This document shows positions 55,679 through 63,563 of a DNA stretch of 64,000 nucleotides, in pieces. The stretch lies in the NCBI RefSeq assembly GCF_016917755.1, contig NZ_CP070326.1:4278001-4342000 (forward strand), given 5' to 3'. How positions within the stretch are numbered: position 1 is the first letter of the stretch; each line of letters starts with the position of its first letter. A model generated the notes under the pieces. The model was not told where the DNA came from and searched no databases. It worked only from the letters and a program-made list of their open reading frames with translations. The DNA is from Streptomyces noursei (lineage in GTDB: Bacteria; Actinomycetota; Actinomycetes; Streptomycetales; Streptomycetaceae). A program made the position numbers and the translations under genes.

Positions 55679-56743
55679 CTAAGTACCACTCCCCTCGGCC
55701 GCCACCACCGCATCGCGGTAAGCACGGGCCGCTGCCCTCAGGGCGGCCTCCGGGTCCACGCCCTCGGACTCGGCGCGGACGGCCAGGGAGAGGAGCTCGT
55801 AGCCGATGCCGGCACCCGACGGGAGGGGGACGTCGAGGCCGGCCGTGCGGACCCGGGAGGCGAGCTTGGCGGCCAGCGCGAGGCCGGGCTGGGCCAGCGG
55901 GATGCCCTCGGTGACCGAGTCGCGCTGCTTCTCCTCGGCCTTGGTGCGGAGCCAGTGGGCCTTGACGTCCTCGGGGGTCTCGGCGAGCTCGTCGCCGAAG
56001 ACGTGCGGGTGGCGGTGGAGCAGTTTCTCGACGAGGGTGCCGGCCACGTCGTCGACCGAGAACGGGGCGTCGGGGTCGTCCTGAGCGATGCGGGAGTGGA
56101 AGACCACTTGGAGGAGGACATCGCCCAGTTCCTCGCGGAGCGCCTCGCGGTCGCCCTCCTCGATGGCCTCGACCAGCTCGTACGCCTCCTCGATGCCGTA
56201 CTTGGCGAGGTCGCGGTGGGTGCGGATGCTGCTCCAGGGGCACTCGGCGCGGATCTGGTCCATGACCTGGACGAGGTCGAGCAGGCGGGCGCCGGGGAGG
56301 TCGTAGGAGCCGGGCAGCAGCTCCAGGTCGGGCATGGTCTCGCGGCCGGAGCCGGCCAGCCGGGCCAGGCCGTCGGTGAGGGCGCTCTCACCCTCGGCGG
56401 AGGTGAGGACGACGGCGGTAAGGGCATCCGATGGGGGCACCTCCCGTGCCGTTGAGGCTACGGGGGAGCAGTAGTCGACCAGTTCGCGGGCGGTGGGGGC
56501 GGCGGTCTCCACCGCGATGCCGGCCTCGCGGAGGTAGGGCAGCTGGGGGTGGTCGGGGTCGGCGCACAGGACGCGGTCGGCGGCGCGCAGGGTCTGCCAG
56601 GCGGGCCAGGACAGCAGGCCGGGGGCGACCCGGTGGCTGGTCGTGAGCAGGACCAGGCGGCCGGTGCCGGCGCCCTCGGGGCGGGCGGGGTCGGCGCCGG
56701 TACCGGCAGCGGCGGGGGTGGCGTCAGCGGCGTCAGCGTTCAC
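55679..56743 (-). CDS. mazG: Nucleoside triphosphate pyrophosphohydrolase MazG
   Basis: 354 aa from the GTG at 56743. N-terminal tetrapyrrole-methylase-like half (about 30-150, LLTTSHRVAPGLLSWPAW) followed by the MazG helical bundle: LLDLVQVMDQIRAECPW, then EEAYELVEAIEEGD and EELGDVLLQVVFHSRIA (the EExxE-12-28-ExxD metal site). Hydrolyses noncanonical or stringent-response NTPs. No SD precedes the GTG. Confidence 0.92.
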   Translation of the reverse strand: MNADAADATPAAAGTGADPARPEGAGTGRLVLLTTSHRVAPGLLSWPAWQTLRAADRVLCADPDHPQLPYLREAGIAVETAAPTARELVDYCSPVASTAREVPPSDALTAVVLTSAEGESALTDGLARLAGSGRETMPDLELLPGSYDLPGARLLDLVQVMDQIRAECPWSSIRTHRDLAKYGIEEAYELVEAIEEGDREALREELGDVLLQVVFHSRIAQDDPDAPFSVDDVAGTLVEKLLHRHPHVFGDELAETPEDVKAHWLRTKAEEKQRDSVTEGIPLAQPGLALAAKLASRVRTAGLDVPLPSGAGIGYELLSLAVRAESEGVDPEAALRAAARAYRDAVVAAEGSGT

Positions 56744-56750
56744 ATGAACG

Positions 56751-56756
56751 AACGTA
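56751..56756 (-). promoter_or_regulatory. Probable -10 element for a leaderless mazG mRNA
   Basis: On the minus strand TACGTT is followed by 7 nt (CGTTCAT) and the GTG start. No ribosome site is present, so transcription probably begins at the start codon. Confidence 0.5.
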
Positions 56757-56844
56757 ACGCACGCCACTGACAGTGACCGGGAGTCCCCCGGCCAGTGCCC
56801 CGGCCGCCCGCGTGCCGCCCCCGCCCGCCCCGAGGGGCCGGGCG

Positions 56845-57483
56845 TTAGACCTGCTCCTGGTGGGTGGTGGCCGGCACGATCCACGGGACCTTGGTCTCAC
56901 CGAGGATCACCTGCTGGTCGTCCCACGTGCCGTAGCGCGGATTGACGTCGACGCTCATCGCGCGGGAGGTCTTGGCGAGCGCGTCGACGAGCCTGCGCTG
57001 GCCGTCGGGCCGGCCGCGGTCGGCGCGCAGGTGCTTGGCGAGGCCGTCGATCAGGAGCTGGTTGCGGACCACTTGGTCGATCTGGTCGGGGGCGATGCCC
57101 TGCTGGAGCCACATCGTCCGGAGCCGGGCGGCGCCGCCGGCCCGTTCCTCGGCCGTGGCCCGGGCGTCCTGGATGTCGGCGCGGGTGACGGTGACCCCGG
57201 CGTCCCGGGCGGCGCGGGCCAGCACCTCGTCGAAGATCATGCCGTTGAGGGTGGAGAGGTTGAGCCGGCCGGTGTTCATGATCAGCTGCTTGCCCTGCGG
57301 GGACGTGGCCTGGGCGGCGCGGACGTCCTTCACCCGGGCCTGGAGCTGGGCGACGGTGATCCGCTTGCCGTCGACGACGGCGGCGGCACCGGGGTGGGTG
57401 TCGGTGCCGCAGGCGGCGAGCAACGGGGTCGCGGCCAGCAGAGCGGCGGCGGAAACGGAGAGCGCTGTCCTACGGCGGAACAC
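56845..57483 (-). CDS. SurA N-terminal domain lipoprotein
   Basis: 212 aa from the GTG with GGAGG 4 nt upstream. Lipoprotein signal with lipobox LAAC (Cys about residue 25). The chaperone-like SurA N-domain follows: AVVDGKRITVAQLQARVKDV and DEVLARAARDAGVTVTRADI. No PPIase domain. It folds or escorts exported proteins at the outer membrane face. Upstream of mazG on the same strand, 101 nt apart. Confidence 0.88.
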   Translation of the reverse strand: MFRRRTALSVSAAALLAATPLLAACGTDTHPGAAAVVDGKRITVAQLQARVKDVRAAQATSPQGKQLIMNTGRLNLSTLNGMIFDEVLARAARDAGVTVTRADIQDARATAEERAGGAARLRTMWLQQGIAPDQIDQVVRNQLLIDGLAKHLRADRGRPDGQRRLVDALAKTSRAMSVDVNPRYGTWDDQQVILGETKVPWIVPATTHQEQV

Positions 57484-57713
57484 ATGGCCTCCCGGCAGAT
57501 CGGATCGTGCGACGGAGTGACTACCTCGTACGGAATGACGACCTTGTTGCGACCTAGCTACGACCTTTTCCTGAGTGATCGATGCTAGGGAGTCGGCGTG
57601 GCACAGGCCACTGCTTCGGCCAACGAGCCGCGCGGGGGTCGGTTCCGGCGGACACACCCGGCCCGCCCGGCCGGCGCACCGCGGCGCCGTGGCGGCGCGG
57701 CTCCGCCCGGGCA

Positions 57714-59420
57714 TCACCCCTGCATCTGCCCCAGCCAGTACAGGGTCCGGCGGACCTCCGTGGGGAAGGCGTGGTGCGGGCCGTGCAGCCGCTCGGCGTC
57801 GTACAGGAGGCGGGAGAGGGTCTCCTTGGCGGCGCCGTGTTCGCCCTGGGCCAGCAGCAGATGGCCGATGGAGCGGCGGATCTCCAGGGGGCGGACGGGG
57901 TCGTCGGCGTAGTGCTCGAAGTACGGGAGGAGGGCGCGGTACTCCTCCAGGGCCTGTGCGACCTCGCCGAGTTGTTCCAGGCACTGGGCGGCGTCGTGGT
58001 GGAACTGGAGGGCCTGGCGGGTGGCGCCGGCGCCGGACTCCTTGCCGTACTCCTCGGCCAGGATGCGGAGTTCGGGCAGCGCGCGGCGGTACTGGCCGTC
58101 GTCCATGAGGGTGGCCGCGTACTGCTTGCGGAGGGTGCGGACGACCGGGGAGTGCGCGCCGTGGCGCTCGGCGGCGGCCGGGAGGATGCCGCCGAGGATG
58201 TCCACGGCGCGGGTGATGCGGCCCTGGTCGAGGAGGAGTTTGACCTCGTCGACGGCGGCGGCGACGTCCGGCCCGCCGGAGGCGGAGGTGCGCGGGTCGG
58301 CCGCGGGGCGGGGCGCCGCCGGGGAGCCCAGGGAGCTCCAGGGGGCGTTGCCGGCGAGGGAGGCGCGCGGGTCCTGGACGGCCCGGGCGGGGGCCGCGGC
58401 CGGGTGGGACGTGCCGCCGCGCGGCGGCGCCGGCGACGGGTGGGCGGGCTCGGGGACGCGCGGGACGGCCAGCGCGGTCGGGGTCGGTGCGGAGCCGGCC
58501 GGGCGCAGTGGCCAGGGGGCGTGCGGCTGGCGGAACGGGCGGGTGGGGTCCATGGGGGCCGGCGGGGGGTGCGGGCCCGCTGCAGACGTGGGCAGGAGGG
58601 GGGCGAGGGCCGCGTAGACCTCCTGGGCGTCGGCGGGGCGGGCCCGGGGGTCCTTGCGGAGCAGGTGCAGGACGAGCGTTTCGAGCGCCTCGGGGACGTC
58701 GGGGCGGAGCCGACGGACCGGCACCGGCTCCTCGTGGAGGTGGCGGTGCAGGACGCCGAGTGCGGTGGAGCCGGCGAACGGGACCTCGCCGCTGAGGAGT
58801 TCGTGCAGGAGCACCCCGAGGGCGTAGAGGTCGGTGTACGGGCCGACGGCGCCGCCCATGGCCTGTTCGGGCGCCATGTAGGCCGGGCTGCCGATGGGCG
58901 AGCCGGTGTGCGTGAGGCGGGTGGTGTCGGTGTCCAGGGCGGAGGCGATGCCCAGGTCCAGGACGATCAGCGAGCCGTCCGGCCGGATCATGACGTTGCG
59001 GGGCTTGAGGTCCCGGTGGACGATCGGCACCGCGTGCACCGCGGCCAGCACGGCGCACAGTTGGGCGGCGACGGAGACCGCCCACGGCCAGGGGTAGGGG
59101 TCGTGCTCGGCGAGGTGGTCGGAGAGGTCGGCGCCGTCGACGTACTGCATGACGAGGTAGAGGTCCTCGTCGTCGCTGCCGGCGTCGTGGACGGTGACCA
59201 GTCCGGGGTGGTCGACCTGCGCGGTGACCCGGCACTCGCGGACGAAGCGGCGGCGCATCTCCTCGCCGTCGGGGGTGCCGGCGACCCGGTCGGGGCGGAG
59301 CAGCTTGACGCCGACCCGGCGGTCCAGGCGGCGGTCGTAGCCGATCCAGACCTGGCCCATGCCGCCCTGGCCGAGCAGGACGGAGAGTTCGTAGCGGTCG
59401 GCGATGACCCGCCCGTTCAC
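57714..59420 (-). CDS. Soluble Ser/Thr protein kinase with C-terminal TPR-like region
   Basis: 568 aa from a GTG with AAGGAGG. Complete Hanks kinase: P-loop LLGQGGMGQVWIGYD, Lys in VGVKLL, catalytic VHRDLKPRN, metal motif as DLG (LDLGIAS) and SPAYMAPEQ. A Pro/Ala-rich linker follows (about 285-400), then helical TPR-like repeats (RALPELRILAEEYGKESGAG, then QALQFHHDAAQCLEQLGEVAQ). There is no transmembrane helix and no PASTA repeats. The GTG overlaps the stop of the upstream membrane-protein gene (GTGA), so the two are coupled and may interact. Confidence 0.93.
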   Translation of the reverse strand: MNGRVIADRYELSVLLGQGGMGQVWIGYDRRLDRRVGVKLLRPDRVAGTPDGEEMRRRFVRECRVTAQVDHPGLVTVHDAGSDDEDLYLVMQYVDGADLSDHLAEHDPYPWPWAVSVAAQLCAVLAAVHAVPIVHRDLKPRNVMIRPDGSLIVLDLGIASALDTDTTRLTHTGSPIGSPAYMAPEQAMGGAVGPYTDLYALGVLLHELLSGEVPFAGSTALGVLHRHLHEEPVPVRRLRPDVPEALETLVLHLLRKDPRARPADAQEVYAALAPLLPTSAAGPHPPPAPMDPTRPFRQPHAPWPLRPAGSAPTPTALAVPRVPEPAHPSPAPPRGGTSHPAAAPARAVQDPRASLAGNAPWSSLGSPAAPRPAADPRTSASGGPDVAAAVDEVKLLLDQGRITRAVDILGGILPAAAERHGAHSPVVRTLRKQYAATLMDDGQYRRALPELRILAEEYGKESGAGATRQALQFHHDAAQCLEQLGEVAQALEEYRALLPYFEHYADDPVRPLEIRRSIGHLLLAQGEHGAAKETLSRLLYDAERLHGPHHAFPTEVRRTLYWLGQMQG

Positions 59421-60031
59421 CGGCCCTCCTTGCGGAGGTAGTCGCTGAGTTCGTCGAGTTCGGCGCGGACCTGGTCGATGCGCTGGGGCGGCGGCGGGCG
59501 GTGCTCGGGCGCGTGGGGAGCGACGGGCGGGGGCATCGGGGGCCGGACGGTGCCGGTCGTGGCGTACGAGGGGAAGGGCTGGGTCTCCTGGACGTGCAGG
59601 GACGGGTGCGGCGGCACGTGGGGGTGGCCGGGCGCCGGCGGGGCGTAGGGGTGCGGGAACGCCCCGACCGGGTACGCCGCCGGGACCGGGCCCACGGCGC
59701 GCGTCTGCTCGGCGCGCAGGTCGACGACGAGGTAGTACGCCACGACCGCGGCGATCTGGAGCAGCAGGAGGCCGACGCCCACGTTGGTGCGCCAGTCCGT
59801 CTCCGGGAAGCTGACGATCAGCACACAGGTGCCGACGAACAGCGCCAGGTCGGCGGCGAAGAGCCACCAGCCCAGCGGCCGGCGCAGCACGATCGCGGCC
59901 CGCAGCATCGCGGCCCAGGCCAGGAAGCCCAGGCTGAGCACCGTGGCGGCCACGAAGGCCACCCGCAGTGTGAGGACCGTCCCGCGTCCCGGGGGACGGT
60001 GCGGCGGCGGGGACGGGACGGGGCCGTACAT
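59417..60031 (-). CDS. Three-helix membrane protein with Pro-rich tail, coupled to the kinase
   Basis: 204 aa from the ATG with AGGAG. Three TM helices (TLRVAFVAATVLSLGFLAWA, WWLFAADLALFVGTCVLI, VGLLLLQIAAVVAYYLVV) are followed by a cytoplasmic tail rich in Pro/His and a terminal helix (IDQVRAELDELSDYLRKEGR). Unknown family. It could recruit the soluble kinase to the membrane or be its substrate; this is inferred from the coupling. Confidence 0.82.
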   Translation of the reverse strand: MYGPVPSPPPHRPPGRGTVLTLRVAFVAATVLSLGFLAWAAMLRAAIVLRRPLGWWLFAADLALFVGTCVLIVSFPETDWRTNVGVGLLLLQIAAVVAYYLVVDLRAEQTRAVGPVPAAYPVGAFPHPYAPPAPGHPHVPPHPSLHVQETQPFPSYATTGTVRPPMPPPVAPHAPEHRPPPPQRIDQVRAELDELSDYLRKEGR

Positions 60032-60268
60032 CAACTGCTCCTGACGGATCGTTCGTGGCCGGGGCCGGGCCGGGTCTCCCTCGAACAGGGCGGTACCCCC
60101 TCGGTGGCCGTGTGCGCTGCGGCTCCGCCGGTGCGCACACGTGCTTGCGAGCGTATATACGACGCTGCGCGCGCGTGGAGGGTTGTAGGGATTGCCCCGG
60201 TTGATCCGCCGGCCCTGAGGGCTCCGTCCGCGCCCCGGGGTGGTCCGTCCGCCGCCCGGTTCCGCCGC

Positions 60269-62512
60269 TCAGTCCGGATCGACCGATCCGTCCGTCAGTC
60301 CGTCGTGGAGTCCCTGGACCAGCTGCTCGCCGAGTCGGGAGGCGAGCCGCAGGGCGCTTTCGAAGGCGGCCAGGTCGGCGAACCGGCGGCTGTAGCGGCG
60401 CTGTTCGACGAGCGGGAGCCGGGGCAGCTGGAGGCGGCGGACGTCGAGCCGGGTGGCGGTGGAGGCGTAGCTGCTGGCCTGGCGGTTGTTGGCGGTGCCG
60501 CGGAGGAAGCCGGCCAGGAACCACGGGTCGAGGGCGGCGGTGTCGGGGCGCAGCAGGGTGAGGTTGCGGCCGAGGGCGGCGCCGGCGGTGGCCTCGTCGA
60601 CGACCCGGGCGGTGGCACCGCCGCCGAGCACCGGGACGACCACGTCGCCCTCCTGGACGAGGACGGGTTCCTCGGGTGAGGCGCCGGTGGGGGTCTCGGG
60701 GAGGGTCCCGGAGGGGGCGAGGCCGCCGATGACGTCGTGGTCGGTGAGGACCGCGGGGGCTCCCCCACCGGCCCCGGCGGTGCCGGGGCCGCCGGCGCGC
60801 AGGACGAGGGCGCCGGAGCGGGCGAGTTCGCCGACGGTGGTCAGCGGCCAGCGGCCGGCGGGCGGCTGGGCGGCGGCGGTGTCCGTGCCGGGGTGCGGGG
60901 CGAGTTCGGCGGTGCGGGCCAGGGTCGCGGTGAGGCGGTCGTGGACGCGGGCGAGTTCGGCGGGACCGCCGGCCGCGGCGGGCGGCGGCAGGTGCCGGGC
61001 GGGGGCCAGGTCGACGTCGTCGCCGAGGAGGTCGATGGCGGCCAGGGAGCGGCACACGCCGGGAACTTCCTCGATCCCGCCGTCGCGGTCGAAGTCCCGC
61101 CAGGCGTCCACGGCGGTGGCCCGCACGGTCTGCCAGTCGAACTTGTCGCGGCCGGCGGACGCGGCGGTGTCGACGACGAGCAGGTGCGGGACGGCCGGGG
61201 AGCCGCCGGGCTTGCGCAGCACCCACAGGTGCAGCGGGATGTTGTTGGGCGGGGCGGCGCCGGCGGGCAGCGCGATCACCGCGCGCAGGGCGCCGCGGCG
61301 CAGCAGGTCGGCGCGGATCCGGCGGCCGGAGCGGCGGGAGGCGGCGGCGGGCGGCATGAGGAGGACGGCGGTGCCGCCGGGCCGCAGCCGGGCCAGCGCG
61401 TGCTGGACCCAGGCCAGCTCGGATTCGTTGCGGGCCGGGAGGCCGTACTCCCAGCGGGGGTCGTAGGCGAGTTCGTCGTGGCCCCAGTTGCGTTCGTTGA
61501 ACGGCGGGTGGACGAGGACGGCGTCGGCGGCGAGCTGCGGGAAGGCGTCGGCGCGCAGGGTGTCGGCGGCCCGGACCCGGACGTCCGCGCCGGGGGCCTC
61601 CAGGGCGAGCCGGAGCGCGGTGAGCGCGGCGAGGTCGGGGTCGCTCTCCTGGCCGTGCAGGGCGAGCGGGGCGGCGTCTGCGGTACGGGCCGCGGCGAGG
61701 AGTCCGCCGGCCCCGCAGGCCGGGTCGAGGACGGTGCCGAACGGGCCGGCCGATGCGGCGAGTTCGGCCATCAGGGCGGCCGGGCCGGGCGGGGTGAGGG
61801 TGTACTGGCGGGGGTTGGCGTCCAGGTGGCGGCCGAGCAGGAAGTCGTAGGCCGCGGCGGCGCCGTCGGCGGTGGCGAGGTCGCCGGCGGCGCGGACCAG
61901 GGCGGCGGAGGGGGCGAGGGCGGCGCGGGTCAGGCCGCGCACCGGATGCTCGGGGCCGAGTCGGCCGGTGAGGACGGATTCCAGCATCGCGGGCAGTACG
62001 CCGGTCAGTTCGGCGTCGTCGGCGGCGGCGCGCAGCTGCCGCCAGGCGGCCGGTCGCTCCTGGACCAGCAGCAGGACGGCGCCGGCCTGGCGGAGCGCGG
62101 CGGCGGCCCCGGCGGGGTGGCCGACGAGTTGTTGCCAGACCCGTTCGCGGGCCGGGACCTCGGCGATCTTGCCCTGGTCGCGGAGCCATTGCTCGACGTC
62201 GCGGAGGGCGAAGGCGGGGCTGGTCTCGGTGCCGCCGACGGGCTTGGGGAAGTCGGCGTGGCGGCGCCGCCAGTTGCTGACCGCGGCCCGGCCGACGCCG
62301 GCGAGCCGGGCGATGCCGGCGGCGGTCACCTCGGTCGGGCGGTCGCCGCCGCCCCGAGGGGAAGCTCCCCCCGACTTCGTCCGGGGGGACACCCACCGCG
62401 CTGCCGTGACGTCGCCGCTGCCCGCGCTGTCGTCCGTCGCCTTCTCCGGCACCTGTGTAGCTCCTGTCCCGATGACCCCGTGACCTTGTGTGACCTCTGT
62501 GTCGATGAGCAT
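60269..62512 (-). CDS. HTH-HsdM-HsdS-like fusion (N6-adenine methylase fold with altered active site)
   Basis: 747 aa from the ATG at 62512 (GTG at 62518 also possible; no SD for either). An N-terminal helix-turn-helix (about 60-110: EVTAAGIARLAGVGRAAVSN, then a WLRDQGK helix) is followed by an HsdM-like methylase domain. SAM motif I is LDPACGAGGLL (about 262-272). Motif IV reads LVHPPFNERNW (about 335-345) where HsdM has NPPF. Then comes LLMPPAAASRRSGRRIRADL. The C-terminus (about 560-745) resembles an HsdS target-recognition domain (VQEGDVVVPVLGGG, RLQLPRLPLVEQRRYSRRFADL). No HsdR nearby. Probably a DNA-binding regulator or orphan methylase. Confidence 0.85.
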   Translation of the reverse strand: MLIDTEVTQGHGVIGTGATQVPEKATDDSAGSGDVTAARWVSPRTKSGGASPRGGGDRPTEVTAAGIARLAGVGRAAVSNWRRRHADFPKPVGGTETSPAFALRDVEQWLRDQGKIAEVPARERVWQQLVGHPAGAAAALRQAGAVLLLVQERPAAWRQLRAAADDAELTGVLPAMLESVLTGRLGPEHPVRGLTRAALAPSAALVRAAGDLATADGAAAAYDFLLGRHLDANPRQYTLTPPGPAALMAELAASAGPFGTVLDPACGAGGLLAAARTADAAPLALHGQESDPDLAALTALRLALEAPGADVRVRAADTLRADAFPQLAADAVLVHPPFNERNWGHDELAYDPRWEYGLPARNESELAWVQHALARLRPGGTAVLLMPPAAASRRSGRRIRADLLRRGALRAVIALPAGAAPPNNIPLHLWVLRKPGGSPAVPHLLVVDTAASAGRDKFDWQTVRATAVDAWRDFDRDGGIEEVPGVCRSLAAIDLLGDDVDLAPARHLPPPAAAGGPAELARVHDRLTATLARTAELAPHPGTDTAAAQPPAGRWPLTTVGELARSGALVLRAGGPGTAGAGGGAPAVLTDHDVIGGLAPSGTLPETPTGASPEEPVLVQEGDVVVPVLGGGATARVVDEATAGAALGRNLTLLRPDTAALDPWFLAGFLRGTANNRQASSYASTATRLDVRRLQLPRLPLVEQRRYSRRFADLAAFESALRLASRLGEQLVQGLHDGLTDGSVDPD

Positions 62513-62536
62513 ACCCACGCACTACAGATGAACCTC

Positions 62537-62549
62537 TTCACGGCGTGAA
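62537..62549. promoter_or_regulatory. Palindrome TTCACGGCGTGAA upstream of the methylase-like gene
   Basis: Perfect 13-nt palindrome centred on G62543, 25-37 nt before the ATG at 62512. It would overlap a -35 region if the mRNA is leaderless or short-leadered. Candidate operator, possibly for autoregulation by the HTH of the encoded protein. Confidence 0.45.
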
Positions 62550-62653
62550 CATCGGCGTTTCGCATGCTCGTGTTGACTCGGTTCACAGCCTCTGCTGTTA
62601 TTGACCCACCGATTCGACGGAACGATTCCAGCGCCCGGAAGGGGCCCCTTCGC

Positions 62654-63448
62654 ATGTCCCAGCAGATGCAGTACCAGCCCGTCCCGGAGGGGGCGCCCGG
62701 CATGCCGACCCCCGGCCACCACCAGGCGGCCCGCAACGGCCTCGGCATCACCGCCCTGATCCTCGGCATCATCGGTGCCCTCAGCGGCATCCCGATGGTC
62801 CTGTTCTGGCTGGCCGGGCCGCTCGGTCTGCTGTCGCTGATCTTCGGCTTCGTCGGCCTGAGCCGGGTCAAGAAGGGCCAGGCCACCAACAAGGGCGTGG
62901 CGATCACCGGCACGATCCTCGGCGGCCTCGCGATGATCCTGGCGATCATCGGGATCATCGTCACCGTGCTCGCCGTGAACAAGGCCGTCGACGAGATCAA
63001 CAAGCAGGTCAACGGCTCGCAGGCGCAGCCCAAGGACGGCAGCAAGGGCAACAAGACCTACGGGCCGGGCGACACCGCGACCTACCCCGACAAGGGCCTT
63101 GAGGTGACCGTCCTCAAGGTCGCCCCGTACACGGTCGGCGACATCGCCTCCGGCCACACCGCGGGCAACAAGGCGTACAAGGTCACCGTGCAGATGAAGA
63201 ACAAGGGCAAGGCCGCCTTCAACCCCGCCCTGACCCAGATCAAGGCCAAGACCGGCGCCGAGGGCCGCAAGGCGGAGCAGATCATCGACGGCAAGATCGG
63301 CATCGGCTTCGACGGCTCCATCGCCCCGGGCGCCACCGCCACCGTGGACGTCGCCTTCGACGCCCCGCCCGCCGCCAAGGCGCTCGACGTCGAGGTCGCC
63401 CCGGACATCGACATGCAGGGCGTCTACTGGAAGCTGCCGACCAGCTGA
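62654..63448 (+). CDS. DUF4190/DUF4352 membrane protein
   Basis: 264 aa from the ATG with GGAAGGGG upstream. A polar N-terminus, two TM helices flanking a DUF4190 core (GLGITALILGIIGALSG, then GFVGLSRVKKGQATNKGVAI), and a secreted Ig-like DUF4352 domain (about 140-264: LEVTVLKVAPYTV, YKVTVQMKNKGKAAFNP). Common in Streptomyces cell envelopes; function unknown. Divergent from the methylase-like gene. Confidence 0.9.
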   Translation: MSQQMQYQPVPEGAPGMPTPGHHQAARNGLGITALILGIIGALSGIPMVLFWLAGPLGLLSLIFGFVGLSRVKKGQATNKGVAITGTILGGLAMILAIIGIIVTVLAVNKAVDEINKQVNGSQAQPKDGSKGNKTYGPGDTATYPDKGLEVTVLKVAPYTVGDIASGHTAGNKAYKVTVQMKNKGKAAFNPALTQIKAKTGAEGRKAEQIIDGKIGIGFDGSIAPGATATVDVAFDAPPAAKALDVEVAPDIDMQGVYWKLPTS

Positions 63449-63500
63449 CGCCGCGCGGCCCGGCACCCGGTGCCGGCGCCGCCCCGGAATCCCCGCACGA

Positions 63501-63545
63501 CGGCCCCGGCCCGGATCGCACACCCCGCGATCCGGGCCGGGGCCG
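63501..63545. terminator. 19-bp bidirectional hairpin terminator
   Basis: CGGCCCCGGCCCGGATCGC pairs exactly with GCGATCCGGGCCGGGGCCG across a 7-nt loop, between convergent stops at 63448 and 63564. Confidence 0.92.
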
Positions 63546-63563
63546 TTCCCGCGCGGCGCGCGG

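Noticed and set aside
60269..62512. Complete type I restriction-modification system
   Set aside because: No HsdR or separate HsdS gene is present, and the catalytic motif is altered.
57714..62522. A 1602-codon open frame spanning the kinase, membrane-protein and methylase genes
   Set aside because: Only its end (the kinase) has protein-like sequence; the rest is Arg/Pro-rich read-through in the wrong frame of real genes, a normal effect of high GC.
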